Below, piece after piece: positions 54,536 to 64,000 of a stretch of DNA of 64,000 nucleotides. The translations under genes were made by a program, and so were the position numbers. Below the pieces are notes generated by a model that did not search any database, was not told the DNA's origin, and worked only from the letters and a program-made list of their open reading frames with translations. Origin of the DNA: Arthrobacter yangruifuii (GTDB taxonomy: Bacteria; Actinomycetota; Actinomycetes; Actinomycetales; Micrococcaceae). Positions within the stretch are counted from its first letter, which is position 1, and each line of letters starts with the position of its first letter. The DNA lies in NCBI RefSeq assembly GCF_009192775.1, contig NZ_VTFX01000001.1, forward strand, positions 992,001 through 1,056,000, read 5' to 3'.

Positions 54536-56182
54536 ATGCGCGTCACACGCACTTCCAAAATGCTCAGCGTAGCGGCTGTTGCCGCACTCGCGCTGAGCGC
54601 CTGCGGTGGAGGATCCGACGAGTCGGCCGAAGGTACCGGTGAAAGCGGCGACAACACCGCAATCATTACTGCCAACGGCACCGAGCCGCAGAACCCGCTG
54701 ATGCCGGTCAACACCAACGAAGTTGGTGGCGGACGCATCATGGACCTGCTCTTCGAGGGCCTGGTCAGCTACGACGCTGACGGCAACACAGTCAACGAGC
54801 TTGCCGAGTCCATTGAGACCGAGGACTCCCAGACCTACACCATCAAGGTGAAGGCAGACCAGAAGTTCACCAACGGCGAGGCAGTCACGGCCAAGTCCTT
54901 CGTGGATGCCTGGAACTTCGGCGCGGCAGCCAAGAACGCCCAGCTGAACTCGTACTTCTTCGAGAGCATCGAAGGCTATGACGAGGTCAGCGCCGAAGGC
55001 GCCACGGCCGACACCATGAGCGGCCTCACCGTCGTTGATGACAACACCTTCACCGTTAAGCTGAGCCAGCCGGAGTCCGACTTCCCGCAGCGCCTCGGCT
55101 ACACGGCCTTCTTCCCGCTCCCGGCTGAAGCTCTTGCGGATCCGGCTGCCTTCGGCGAAAAGCCGGTCGGCAACGGTCCGTACATGCTCGACGGCGACGA
55201 CGCCTGGCAGCACGAGGTCCAGATCGACCTCGTCGCCAACCCGGATTACACCGGAACCCGTGTCCCGCAGAACGGCGGAGTGACCTTCAAGTTCTACTCC
55301 TCCTTCGACGCTGCCTACGCAGACCTGCAGTCGGACAACCTGGACATCCTGGACACCATGCCCAACTCGGCATTGAAGACGTTCAAGACCGATCTGGGCG
55401 AGGGCCGCTTCTCCGAGAAGGCATACGCAGGCAACCAGACCATCACCATCCCGGGCTACCTGCCCGAGTTCTCCGGTGAGGCCGGCCAGCTGCGCCGCCA
55501 GGCCATCTCCATGGCCATCGACCGGGAAGAGATCACCGACGTGGTGTTCTCCGGTTCCCGCGAACCGGCCAAGGAATTCACCGCTCCGGTGATTGAGGGC
55601 TACAGTGACAGCATCCCCGGTGAGGAAGTGCTGGAGTTCAACCCCGAGAAGGCCAAGGATCTGTGGGAGCAGGCCGAGAAGATCGAGCCCTGGCCCGCAG
55701 ATAAGCCCTTCACCATTGGTTACAACGCTGACGCCAACCACAAGGAGTGGGTGGACGCAGTAGCCAACGGCCTGAAGAACAACCTGGGTATCCAGGCTGA
55801 AGGCAAGCCCTACGCAACGTTCAAGGAACTGCGCGCAGATGCCACAGCCAAGACGCTCGCCGGCGCCATCCGTACCGGCTGGCAGGCCGACTACCCGTCG
55901 CTGAACAACTTCCTCGGCCCGCTGTACGGCACCGGGGCAGGGTCCAACGACGGCGACTACTCGAGCGAAGAGTTCGACAGCCTCCTGAGCGAAGGCCTTG
56001 CGGCCTCCACTCCTGAAGAGGGTGCCGAGATCTTCAACCAGGCCCAGGAAGTCCTGCTGAAGGACCTTCCGGTTATCCCGCTGTGGTACCAGGTGGCACA
56101 GTCCGGCTGGAGCAACAACGTGGAAAACGTTGAAACCGGCTGGAACGGCGTCCCGGTCTACTACAACGTCACCGCCAAGTAG
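54536..56182 (+). CDS. Oligopeptide/dipeptide-binding lipoprotein (SBP family 5)
   Basis: The 548-residue protein has a lipoprotein signal with ALSAC (Cys23), then the SBP_bac_5 fold: NTNEVGGGRIMDLLFEGLVSYDADG, KFTNGEAVTAKSFVDAWNF, ETGPYMLDGDD-like (here GNGPYMLDGD) and RQAISMAIDREEI. The frame is open upstream to 54437, but ATG at 54536 has AGGAGG 4 bases upstream and starts the signal peptide. It is the first gene of a binding protein-permease-permease-ATPase operon importing peptides. Low-GC third positions are absent; it reads as a highly expressed gene. Confidence 0.94.
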   Translation: MRVTRTSKMLSVAAVAALALSACGGGSDESAEGTGESGDNTAIITANGTEPQNPLMPVNTNEVGGGRIMDLLFEGLVSYDADGNTVNELAESIETEDSQTYTIKVKADQKFTNGEAVTAKSFVDAWNFGAAAKNAQLNSYFFESIEGYDEVSAEGATADTMSGLTVVDDNTFTVKLSQPESDFPQRLGYTAFFPLPAEALADPAAFGEKPVGNGPYMLDGDDAWQHEVQIDLVANPDYTGTRVPQNGGVTFKFYSSFDAAYADLQSDNLDILDTMPNSALKTFKTDLGEGRFSEKAYAGNQTITIPGYLPEFSGEAGQLRRQAISMAIDREEITDVVFSGSREPAKEFTAPVIEGYSDSIPGEEVLEFNPEKAKDLWEQAEKIEPWPADKPFTIGYNADANHKEWVDAVANGLKNNLGIQAEGKPYATFKELRADATAKTLAGAIRTGWQADYPSLNNFLGPLYGTGAGSNDGDYSSEEFDSLLSEGLAASTPEEGAEIFNQAQEVLLKDLPVIPLWYQVAQSGWSNNVENVETGWNGVPVYYNVTAK

Positions 56183-56202
56183 CATCATCTAGACCGACCG
56201 AT

Positions 56203-56232
56203 CCGGGGCCCGGCCAGAAGGCCGGGCCCCGG
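56203..56232 (+). terminator. Intra-operon hairpin after the peptide-binding gene
   Basis: CCGGGGCCCGGCC (56203-56215) pairs perfectly with GGCCGGGCCCCGG (56220-56232) around a 4-base AGAA loop, 20 bases after the stop. Only a few Ts follow. It probably limits transcription into the permease genes or protects the upstream mRNA. Confidence 0.7.
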
Positions 56233-56315
56233 CTTGTATTCGGGTTCTTACCAAGAACAGGTATACAAAACATGCGAGACCAAAATCCCCCCCAGCTGGC
56301 AGGAGGCCATCCCTA

Positions 56316-57242
56316 ATGGCCGGCTACGTCCTTCGACGCGTTCTACAAATGATCCCCGTCTTTTTCGGGGCAACGTTCCTCGTTTATTTCCTGGTCTTCT
56401 CGCTGCCCGGTGATCCGATTGCCGCACTGTTCGGCGACAAGCCGGTAAATGAAGCAGTGGCTGCCCAGCTGCGCAGCCAGTACAACCTGGACCAGCCTTT
56501 CATCGTGCAGTATCTGCTGTACCTGAAGAACCTGGTCACCTTTGACCTCGGCGTGGACTTCTCCGGACGGGAGGTCTCCGCCGTTCTGGCCCAGGCCTTC
56601 CCTGTCACCATCCGCCTCGCCTTCCTGGCACTGATGTTCGAAGCCGTCTTCGGTATTGTCTTCGGCCTGATCGCCGGTCTGAAGAAGGGCAAGATCTTCG
56701 ACAGCACGATCCTGGTTGTTTCCCTGATCGTCATCGCCATTCCGGTGTTCGTACTCGGTTTCCTGCTGCAGTTTATTGTGGGTGTTAAGCTCCAATGGAC
56801 TTCGCCCACCGTGGGCGGCGACGCCGGGTTTACGGACCTGATACTGCCGGCTCTGGTACTGGGCCTGGCATCCTTCGCGTATGTACTGCGCCTCACGCGC
56901 ACATCGGTAATCGAAAACATGAATGCCGACTATGTCCGCACCGCCACAGCCAAGGGCCTGTCACGGCCCCGCGTGGTCACCGTGCACATCCTGCGCAACT
57001 CACTGATCCCCGTAGTGACCTTCCTCGGGGCAGACCTGGGTGCACTGATGGGCGGCGCCATTGTCACCGAAGGCATCTTCAACGTCCCCGGCGTGGGGCA
57101 GCGACTTTACCAGTCCGTCATCAGGGGAGAGGGGCCCACCATCGTGTCGATCGTGAGTGTCCTCGTCTTCGTCTACGTCATCGCCAACCTTCTCGTAGAC
57201 CTCCTGTACGCCTGGCTTGATCCGAGGATCCGTTATGAATAA
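56316..57242 (+). CDS. Peptide ABC transporter permease, DppB/OppB family
   Basis: The 308-residue membrane protein starts AGYVLRRVLQMIPVFFGATFLVYFL and has the FSLPGDPIAALFGD segment, six predicted membrane segments and the EAA loop YVRTATAKGLSRPRVVTVHILRNSLIPVVTFLG in parts, all diagnostic of OppB/DppB. The ATG is well placed with GGAGG 7-11 bases upstream. Its 3' end overlaps the next permease by 8 bases. Confidence 0.95.
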   Translation: MAGYVLRRVLQMIPVFFGATFLVYFLVFSLPGDPIAALFGDKPVNEAVAAQLRSQYNLDQPFIVQYLLYLKNLVTFDLGVDFSGREVSAVLAQAFPVTIRLAFLALMFEAVFGIVFGLIAGLKKGKIFDSTILVVSLIVIAIPVFVLGFLLQFIVGVKLQWTSPTVGGDAGFTDLILPALVLGLASFAYVLRLTRTSVIENMNADYVRTATAKGLSRPRVVTVHILRNSLIPVVTFLGADLGALMGGAIVTEGIFNVPGVGQRLYQSVIRGEGPTIVSIVSVLVFVYVIANLLVDLLYAWLDPRIRYE

Positions 57243-58188
57243 AGACACCGCAAACACCGAGCACTATGTGGCACCGCTGGAGGAAACCCCTCTGGCCGAA
57301 ACGGACAGTGTCAAGGAAGAAACCAAGGCGCTGAGCCTGTGGGGCGAAGCCTGGCGGAACCTGCGCACACAGCCGCTGTTCATCATTTCCGCCCTGCTGA
57401 TCCTGCTGATCCTCACTGTGGCTGCCTTCCCCGGCCTGTTCACCAGTGCCTCTCCGGACGAAGGCTGCCTGCTGGCCAACTCCGACGGCGGTCCCGCCCC
57501 CGGGCATCCGCTGGGCTACACCTTCCAGGGCTGCGACGTTTACGCCCGGGTGATCTACGGAACACGTGCCTCCGTCCTTGTCGGTCTGCTGACCACCATC
57601 GCCGTGGTCATCATCGGCGGTATTTTGGGCGCGCTGGCCGGCTACTACGGCGGCTGGCTGGATGCGATCCTGGCCCGCCTCGGCGACATCTTCTTCGCAC
57701 TGCCGCTGATTCTCGGCGCGATCATCATCATGCAGCTGCCTGCTTTCCGGGAGAACCGGACCACCGTCACTGTGGTCTTCACCCTCCTGATCTTCGGCTG
57801 GCCGCAGGTGGCGCGAATTACCCGCGGCGCAGTGATTTCAGTCCGCAACGCGGACTTCGTGGTGGCCTCGCGCTCCCTCGGAGTGTCCAAGTTCTCGGCA
57901 CTGATGAAGCACGTCATCCCCAACTCACTGGCTCCGGTGATTGTCATCGCCACCATTTCACTGGGTACCTTCATCGTTGCCGAGGCAACGTTGTCCTTCC
58001 TGGGCATCGGACTGCCGCCCAGCATCATGTCGTGGGGCAATGACATCTCGGCTGCACAGACCTCGTTGCGGTCAAACCCGTCAACGCTGCTGTGGCCCGC
58101 CGCCGCACTATCCATTACCGTGCTGAGCTTCATCATGCTCGGCGACGCGGTCCGTGATGCTCTCGATCCGAAGGCGCGCAAACGATGA
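57235..58188 (+). CDS. Peptide ABC transporter permease, DppC/OppC family
   Basis: The 317-residue protein has the OppC layout: cytoplasmic N-terminus of about 45 residues, first membrane segment (PLFIISALLILLILTVAAFPG), an external segment with HPLGYTFQGCDVYARVIYGTRASVLVGLL in parts, and the EAA loop FVVASRSLGVSKFSALMKHVIPNSLAPVIV in parts. ATG at 57235, with GAGGA 7 bases upstream, is preferred to the TTG at 57217. Stop overlaps the ATPase start (ATGA). Confidence 0.94.
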   Translation: MNKDTANTEHYVAPLEETPLAETDSVKEETKALSLWGEAWRNLRTQPLFIISALLILLILTVAAFPGLFTSASPDEGCLLANSDGGPAPGHPLGYTFQGCDVYARVIYGTRASVLVGLLTTIAVVIIGGILGALAGYYGGWLDAILARLGDIFFALPLILGAIIIMQLPAFRENRTTVTVVFTLLIFGWPQVARITRGAVISVRNADFVVASRSLGVSKFSALMKHVIPNSLAPVIVIATISLGTFIVAEATLSFLGIGLPPSIMSWGNDISAAQTSLRSNPSTLLWPAAALSITVLSFIMLGDAVRDALDPKARKR

Positions 58189-59882
58189 CCATCAACACCG
58201 AAAACACGGCTGCCCTGCAGCCCCTGCTGGAAATCCGCGACCTCGCGATCAGCTTCTCCACCTCCAACGGCGAGGTTCAGGCGGTGCGGAACGCACACCT
58301 GACGGTGATGCCGGGCGAAACCGTGGCCATCGTCGGCGAATCCGGTTCGGGCAAGTCCACCACCGCACTGGCGGCGATCGGCCTGCTGGACGGCAACGGA
58401 CGGGTCAGCGGCGGACAGATCATTTTTGACGGCGAGGACATTTCCCACGCCAGCGAAAAACGGCTCCAGGAACTGCGCGGCAACTCCATCGGCATGGTGC
58501 CCCAGGATCCGATGTCCAACCTGAACCCGGTCTGGAAGATCGGTTTCCAGGTCAAGGAAACGCTGCGGGCCAACGGCCTCCCGCACACCCCTGCGGACGT
58601 CGCCAAGGTGCTGGAGCAGGCGGGCCTTCCCGACGCCGAACGCCGGGCCAAGCAGTACCCGCACGAGTTCTCGGGCGGCATGCGCCAGCGCGCACTGATC
58701 GCCATCGGCCTGTCCTGCCGGCCCCGGCTGCTGATCGCCGACGAACCGACGTCGGCTCTGGACGTCACCGTCCAGCGGCAGATCCTGGACCACCTGGGCA
58801 CGCTCACCGATGAACTGGGCACCGCGGTACTGCTGATCACCCACGATCTGGGCCTCGCCGCGGAACGGGCACAGAAGGTCGTGGTGATGTACAAGGGACG
58901 CGTGGTGGAATCCGGGCCGGCCCTGGAGATCCTCACCAATCCGCGCCACCCGTACACCCGCAAGCTCGTGGAATCGGCACCGTCCCTGGCCTCCAAGCGG
59001 ATTGACTCGGCCAAGAGCCTGGGCGTGCAGAGCGCTGACCTGCTGACGTCGGAAGACAGCGCCAAGCTGAAGGCCGCGGACAACGTCATTGAGGTCAAGG
59101 ACCTGACCAAGGTCTTCAAGCTGCGCAGCGGCCTGGGGAAGTCCACGGACTTCACCGCCGTGGACAACGTGTCCTTCGACATCAAGCGCGGCACCACCAC
59201 CGCCGTCGTGGGGGAGTCCGGTTCGGGCAAGTCCACGGTGGCACGCATGGTGCTGAACCTGGAGACGCCCACCAGCGGCTCCATCATGTACAACGGGGTG
59301 GACATGACCACGTTGAACACCAAGCGCCTGTTTGAGTTCCGCCGCCGCGTGCAGCCCATCTTCCAGGACCCCTACGGTTCCCTGGACCCGATGTACAACA
59401 TCTTCCGCACCATCGAAGAACCGCTGCGGGTGCACAAGATCGGCACGGCCAAGAGCCGCGAGGCCAAGGTCCGCGAACTGCTGGACCAGGTGGCACTGCC
59501 GTCTTCGGTGATGCGCCGCTTCCCGAACGAACTCTCCGGCGGCCAGCGCCAGCGTGTTGCCATCGCCCGCGCCCTGGCGCTGGACCCCGAAGTGGTCATC
59601 TGCGACGAAGCGGTATCCGCACTGGACGTGCTGGTGCAGGCCCAGATCCTGAACCTGCTCGCGGACCTGCAGTCCGAACTGGGGCTGAGCTACCTGTTCA
59701 TCACGCATGACCTGGCAGTGGTCCGGCAGATCGCGGACTTCGTATGCGTGATGGAAAAGGGCAAGCTGGTGGAGACCGGCACCACCGACGAAGTCTTCGA
59801 CGCGCCGCAGCAGGACTACACCCGTGCCCTGCTGGCAGCCATCCCCGGCTCCCGGCTGGAACTGCCGCCGGAAGTCGCATAG
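58185..59882 (+). CDS. Fused two-domain peptide ABC transporter ATP-binding protein (DppD-DppF type)
   Basis: The 565-residue protein contains two complete ABC ATPase domains. Both have GESGSGKST Walker A motifs (residues 51-59 and 343-351), two signature motifs (FSGGMRQRALIAIGL and LSGGQRQRVAIARAL) and two Walker B motifs (RLLIADEPTSALDVT and EVVICDEAVSALDVL). Usually these are two genes, dppD and dppF; here, as in many actinobacteria, they are one chain. It starts in overlap with the second permease. A perfect hairpin ends the operon. Confidence 0.95.
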   Translation: MTINTENTAALQPLLEIRDLAISFSTSNGEVQAVRNAHLTVMPGETVAIVGESGSGKSTTALAAIGLLDGNGRVSGGQIIFDGEDISHASEKRLQELRGNSIGMVPQDPMSNLNPVWKIGFQVKETLRANGLPHTPADVAKVLEQAGLPDAERRAKQYPHEFSGGMRQRALIAIGLSCRPRLLIADEPTSALDVTVQRQILDHLGTLTDELGTAVLLITHDLGLAAERAQKVVVMYKGRVVESGPALEILTNPRHPYTRKLVESAPSLASKRIDSAKSLGVQSADLLTSEDSAKLKAADNVIEVKDLTKVFKLRSGLGKSTDFTAVDNVSFDIKRGTTTAVVGESGSGKSTVARMVLNLETPTSGSIMYNGVDMTTLNTKRLFEFRRRVQPIFQDPYGSLDPMYNIFRTIEEPLRVHKIGTAKSREAKVRELLDQVALPSSVMRRFPNELSGGQRQRVAIARALALDPEVVICDEAVSALDVLVQAQILNLLADLQSELGLSYLFITHDLAVVRQIADFVCVMEKGKLVETGTTDEVFDAPQQDYTRALLAAIPGSRLELPPEVA

Positions 59883-59901
59883 CGGCGGAGCCGGGCAGGC
59901 A

Positions 59902-59938
59902 CTGAAGGCGGGGAACCGGAAGGGTTCCCCGCCTTCAG
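59902..59938 (+). terminator. Terminator hairpin of the peptide ABC operon
   Basis: A perfect 16-base stem (59902-59917 with 59923-59938) with a 5-base loop lies 20 bases after the ATPase stop. No T run follows. The rest of the gap to typA (59939-60197) has no gene and should contain the typA promoter. Confidence 0.8.
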
Positions 59939-59997
59939 CGCGTCCGGTGTCGGACCCCTGCTCCGGACGCGTCGGTACTCGCCCCGGAGGGCCGCAT

Positions 59998-60026
59998 TAG
60001 GGATCATATGGTCTTGCGACTAGAAT
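59998..60026 (+). promoter_or_regulatory. Candidate typA promoter
   Basis: TAGAAT at 60021-60026 fits a -10 box in five of six bases; TAGGGA at 59998-60003 is a weak -35 at 17 bases. This would give a leader of about 165 bases before the typA ATG. Confidence 0.35.
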
Positions 60027-60197
60027 GTTAGCGTGCCCGCTGACGGCGGGGCCTTCGGTGGATTCTGACTGGTGATTGAGCAAGCGCTTGAAGCAGCAAA
60101 CGCATCAGCATTCGTACAGAACAGCCGGATACGCCGGAACCAATCCGGCCTATAAGATTCACCCCGAACTGATCTCCTATGAATTGAGTCCTCACGC

Positions 60198-62120
<1,923 letters not shown>

Positions 62121-62182
62121 CCATCACCGCCGCGGCTGACACCGGCAAGAGGTCCCCGCGCTGGCGGGGGGCTCTTGCCGCC

Positions 62183-62566
62183 GTGGCCGGAGGAATCCTC
62201 GCGGCTGTGCTGGGCACGTCCCTGCACAGCCACGTGGTGTACGCCGGTGAGAACGGGCTGCCGGTCGGTTCGCTGCTCGCCGTGGTGTTCAGCTGCGCCG
62301 TCGCCCTGCTGATAGGCCTACGGCAGCGCAGCGCCCTGCTGAGTGCCGTCACCGGCGTGGTCACGTACCTGGTGCTGGGATTGTTTTCCCTGGACCTGGT
62401 CAGTGAAGTGCCGCTGATAGTGACCGGTTCATCCGCCGCGGAACAACCGCCGGTGGTAGCGGCCGGACTCGTCTGGCTGTTCGGGCAGGCAGTGGCCACC
62501 GTTGTAGCCGTCCTGATCTGCACGCGTGTGCTGGGCCGGGACCGCGCCGCGGGAACCGCCGCCTAG
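62183..62566 (+). CDS. Small membrane protein downstream of typA
   Basis: The protein has four hydrophobic segments (about 2-20, 28-46, 51-71, 89-115) and is unassigned; actinobacterial homologues sit next to typA and fdxA. The GTG at 62183 (with GGAGG after, not before it) is the first standard start codon. In frame upstream an ATC at 62123 would give a better N-terminus (Thr-Ala-Ala-Ala-Asp-Thr-Gly-Lys-Arg before the first membrane segment), beginning only 2 bases after the typA stop. The real start is therefore unsettled. The gene ends at a bidirectional terminator. Confidence 0.65.
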   Translation: MAGGILAAVLGTSLHSHVVYAGENGLPVGSLLAVVFSCAVALLIGLRQRSALLSAVTGVVTYLVLGLFSLDLVSEVPLIVTGSSAAEQPPVVAAGLVWLFGQAVATVVAVLICTRVLGRDRAAGTAA

Positions 62567-62592
62567 GCGGAGCGAAAAACCTCAAAGCACCC

Positions 62593-62629
62593 AAAAGGCC
62601 GCCGGAACACTATGTTCCGGCGGCCTTTT
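62593..62629. terminator. Bidirectional intrinsic terminator
   Basis: AAAAGGCCGCCGGAACA (62593-62609) pairs perfectly with TGTTCCGGCGGCCTTTT (62613-62629), a 17-base stem with a 3-base loop and T runs on both strands. It lies between the converging small membrane-protein gene and the SH3-like gene. Confidence 0.95.
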
Positions 62630-62638
62630 GCGTACGTT

Positions 62639-62878
62639 CTAGAGCGGCCGTGCCCGTGCCTGCCGGCGCGGGGGAGGCGGGGGCACTGTCTTCGCGGCAG
62701 TGACCAGGGGATAGGCGATAACGACGTCGCCGCGCCGGGTGGACACCGTGCACCTGTCTGCGCCGATGGCGCTGAGAGTGCCCAGCGCGTCCGTGAAACC
62801 GCCGTCAATCCGGTAGCGGACCACCACCCGCACTCCGGGCTGCAGCCCTCGGAGCAGATTGGCGGGGTCAGGGGTCAT
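62639..62878 (-). CDS. Small SH3-like domain protein
   Basis: The 79-residue protein has LQPGVRVVVRYRIDGGFTDALGTLSAIGADRCTVSTRRGDVVIAYPLVTAAKTVPPPPPR in parts, a small beta-barrel-like domain that resembles the N-terminal SH3-like part of some actinobacterial GNAT acetyltransferases (Rv0428c type). Here it stands alone, without the acetyltransferase domain. The C-terminus is Pro/Arg rich. It is divergent from fdxA. Function unknown; possible nucleic-acid or protein binding. Confidence 0.7.
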   Translation of the reverse strand: MTPDPANLLRGLQPGVRVVVRYRIDGGFTDALGTLSAIGADRCTVSTRRGDVVIAYPLVTAAKTVPPPPPRRQARARPL

Positions 62879-63017
62879 GACTCCATCCTACGGTGGGACC
62901 GTAGTCACCGGGACGCTCCGGCTGGGAGATAATGGACAAGGCTACTAACGTGGAACCAACACCCAGCGACCCGCCGTCCTACCGGCCGTCGGTCCGCAGA
63001 TCAGGAAGGCAAGGGAC

Positions 63018-63341
63018 GTGACGTACGTAATTGCGCAGCCGTGCGTAGATGTGAAAGACAAGGCATGTATCGAAGAATGCCCCGTGGACTGCATCTACGA
63101 AGGTGAACGCTCCCTCTACATCCACCCGGACGAGTGCGTGGACTGCGGCGCCTGCGAACCGGTCTGCCCGGTCGAGGCCATCTATTACGAGGACGACACT
63201 CCCGAGGAATGGGCCGACTACTACAAGGCCAACGTCGAGTTCTTCGATGACCTGGGTTCCCCGGGCGGAGCAGCCAAGGTGGGCAATACGCATAAGGACC
63301 ACCCGATCATCGCTGTCCTCCCGCCGCAGAACCAGGCATGA
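63018..63341 (+). CDS. fdxA: Seven-iron ferredoxin
   Basis: The 107-residue protein has the [3Fe-4S][4Fe-4S] cysteine pattern: CVDVKDKACIEECPVDCIYEG for the first cluster region and CVDCGACEPVCPVEAIYYEDD for the second (each given in parts: ECPVDC and CVDCGACEPVCP cores). The long C-terminal tail with WADYYKANVEFFDDLG is typical of actinobacterial FdxA. It donates electrons to cytochrome P450s or other redox enzymes. The GTG start has AGGCAAGG 4-11 bases upstream. It overlaps dapC by 4 bases. Confidence 0.95.
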   Translation: MTYVIAQPCVDVKDKACIEECPVDCIYEGERSLYIHPDECVDCGACEPVCPVEAIYYEDDTPEEWADYYKANVEFFDDLGSPGGAAKVGNTHKDHPIIAVLPPQNQA

Positions 63342-64000
63342 GCGGGGCAGCACCCCGGGGCTTCGGCCTTGACCTGCCCGAGTACCCCTGGGACGCCATG
63401 GCGCCGTACCAGCGCCGGGCCTCCGAGCACCCTGACGGGGCCGTGAACCTGTCCATCGGTACCCCCGTGGACCCCACGCCCGCCGTCGTCCGCGAGGCGC
63501 TGGCAGCAGCAGCGGACGCCCCCGGATATCCCACCACCCACGGCACCTGTGACCTGCGGGCCGCCGTCGCCGAGTGGTTTGCCCGCCGCCGGAATGTTCC
63601 CGGACTGGATCCGGAAGCCGTCCTGCCGACCATCGGTTCCAAGGAACTGGTCGCCTGGCTGCCGCTGCTGCTCGGGCTGGGTGAGGGCGACGTCGTTGTC
63701 CGCCCGGTGGTGGCCTACCCCACCTACGACATGGGTGCGGTCTTCGCCGGGGCGACGGCGGTTGCTGCGGATCACCTCTCGGACCTGGATGAACAGACAC
63801 GTGCGCGTGTACGGCTGGTCTGGGTGAACTCGCCGGGCAACCCCACCGGCATTGTGCGCTCGGCGCAGTCCCTGCGCACCCTGGTGGAAGAGGCACGCGC
63901 CCTGGGCGCCGTGGTCGCCTCCGACGAGTGTTACGCCGAACTCGGCTGGGGACAGTGGGATCCCGCCGAGGGCGGCGAACCCGTGCCGAGCATCCTTGAT
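63338..64000 (+). CDS. dapC: Succinyldiaminopimelate transaminase DapC, N-terminal part (partial)
   Basis: The gene starts with ATG at 63338, overlapping the fdxA stop (ATGA), and runs off the window after 221 codons. It reads as a PLP class I aminotransferase: LDLPEYPWDAMAPYQRRA, VNLSIGTPVDPTP, YPTTHGTCDLRAAVAEWF, PTIGSKELVAWLP, VNSPGNPTG and SDECYAELGW. The fdxA-dapC pair is a hallmark of actinobacteria (Rv1177-Rv1178). DapC transfers the amino group from glutamate to N-succinyl-2-amino-6-oxopimelate in lysine and diaminopimelate synthesis. The PLP lysine lies beyond the window. Confidence 0.93.
   Translation, partial: MSGAAPRGFGLDLPEYPWDAMAPYQRRASEHPDGAVNLSIGTPVDPTPAVVREALAAAADAPGYPTTHGTCDLRAAVAEWFARRRNVPGLDPEAVLPTIGSKELVAWLPLLLGLGEGDVVVRPVVAYPTYDMGAVFAGATAVAADHLSDLDEQTRARVRLVWVNSPGNPTGIVRSAQSLRTLVEEARALGAVVASDECYAELGWGQWDPAEGGEPVPSILD

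Noticed and set aside
57645-59708. 687-residue open frame on the minus strand opposite the peptide ABC genes
   Set aside because: It is a shadow of two well-supported ABC transporter genes, for the same reason.

Overview
The window is a 64 kb stretch of a high-GC actinobacterial chromosome. Gene content and order (alr-tsaE, tsaB-rimI-tsaD, groES-groEL, guaB-guaB3, fmdB/5-FCL/galU/GNAT, xseBA/ispH/ychF, typA, fdxA-dapC), CIRCE and IdeR-type operators, many GTG/TTG starts and many leaderless-looking starts point to Micrococcaceae, most likely Arthrobacter or a near relative. This is inference from protein recognition; no database search was run. No rRNA, tRNA, CRISPR array, integrase or transposase was recognised.

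Layout. 1-4.4 kb: end of alr, then the t6A tRNA-modification genes tsaE, tsaB, rimI, tsaD, interrupted by an Ntn-hydrolase gene. 4.5-9.1 kb: YbdK-type carboxylate-amine ligase, AroE-like dehydrogenase, THUMP-like methyltransferase and a MalY/PatB C-S lyase. 9.1-13.1 kb: a minus-strand siderophore ABC importer under an iron box. 13.1-23.7 kb: heat-shock groES-groEL with two CIRCE operators, guaB, guaB3, glpD, an orphan PTS IIA, SURF1, DUF3817 and guaA. 23.8-28.0 kb: a very large DUF4011-type helicase/nuclease-like protein with a changed Walker A motif, plus a small partner gene. 28.0-33.7 kb: a SAF-domain protein, an FmdB/Ruc-like zinc-ribbon chaperone gene under a third CIRCE, 5-FCL, galU, a GNAT, a GLPR-like membrane protein and an APH-like kinase. 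33.7-40.9 kb: Lrp regulator, MFS transporter, sugar kinase, Nudix hydrolase and a complete OpuC-type ABC importer. 41-47.1 kb: alanine aminotransferase, exonuclease VII, a membrane protein, ispH and ychF.

47.1-50.5 kb is the accessory island: lower GC, an orphan gene, a tandem pair of lipoprotein genes (the second frameshifted) and three copies of a repeat built from the 3' end of ychF. 50.5-54.1 kb holds a TetR/membrane-protein pair with visible operators, a VOC protein, a DHFR-like protein and an NAD(P)-binding protein. 54.3-59.9 kb is a complete oligopeptide ABC importer with a fused two-domain ATPase. 60.2-64 kb has typA, two small proteins, ferredoxin and the start of dapC.

Themes. Strong hairpins lie inside three operons, after the first gene (groES, the siderophore-binding protein, the peptide-binding protein), which would give more product from that gene. 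At least a dozen genes have a TANNNT hexamer 6-8 nt before the start codon and little or no Shine-Dalgarno sequence, as expected of leaderless mRNAs. The most unusual items are the ychF-3'-end repeat island, the Walker-A-altered helicase/nuclease with its small neighbour, and the third CIRCE in front of the zinc-ribbon chaperone gene.
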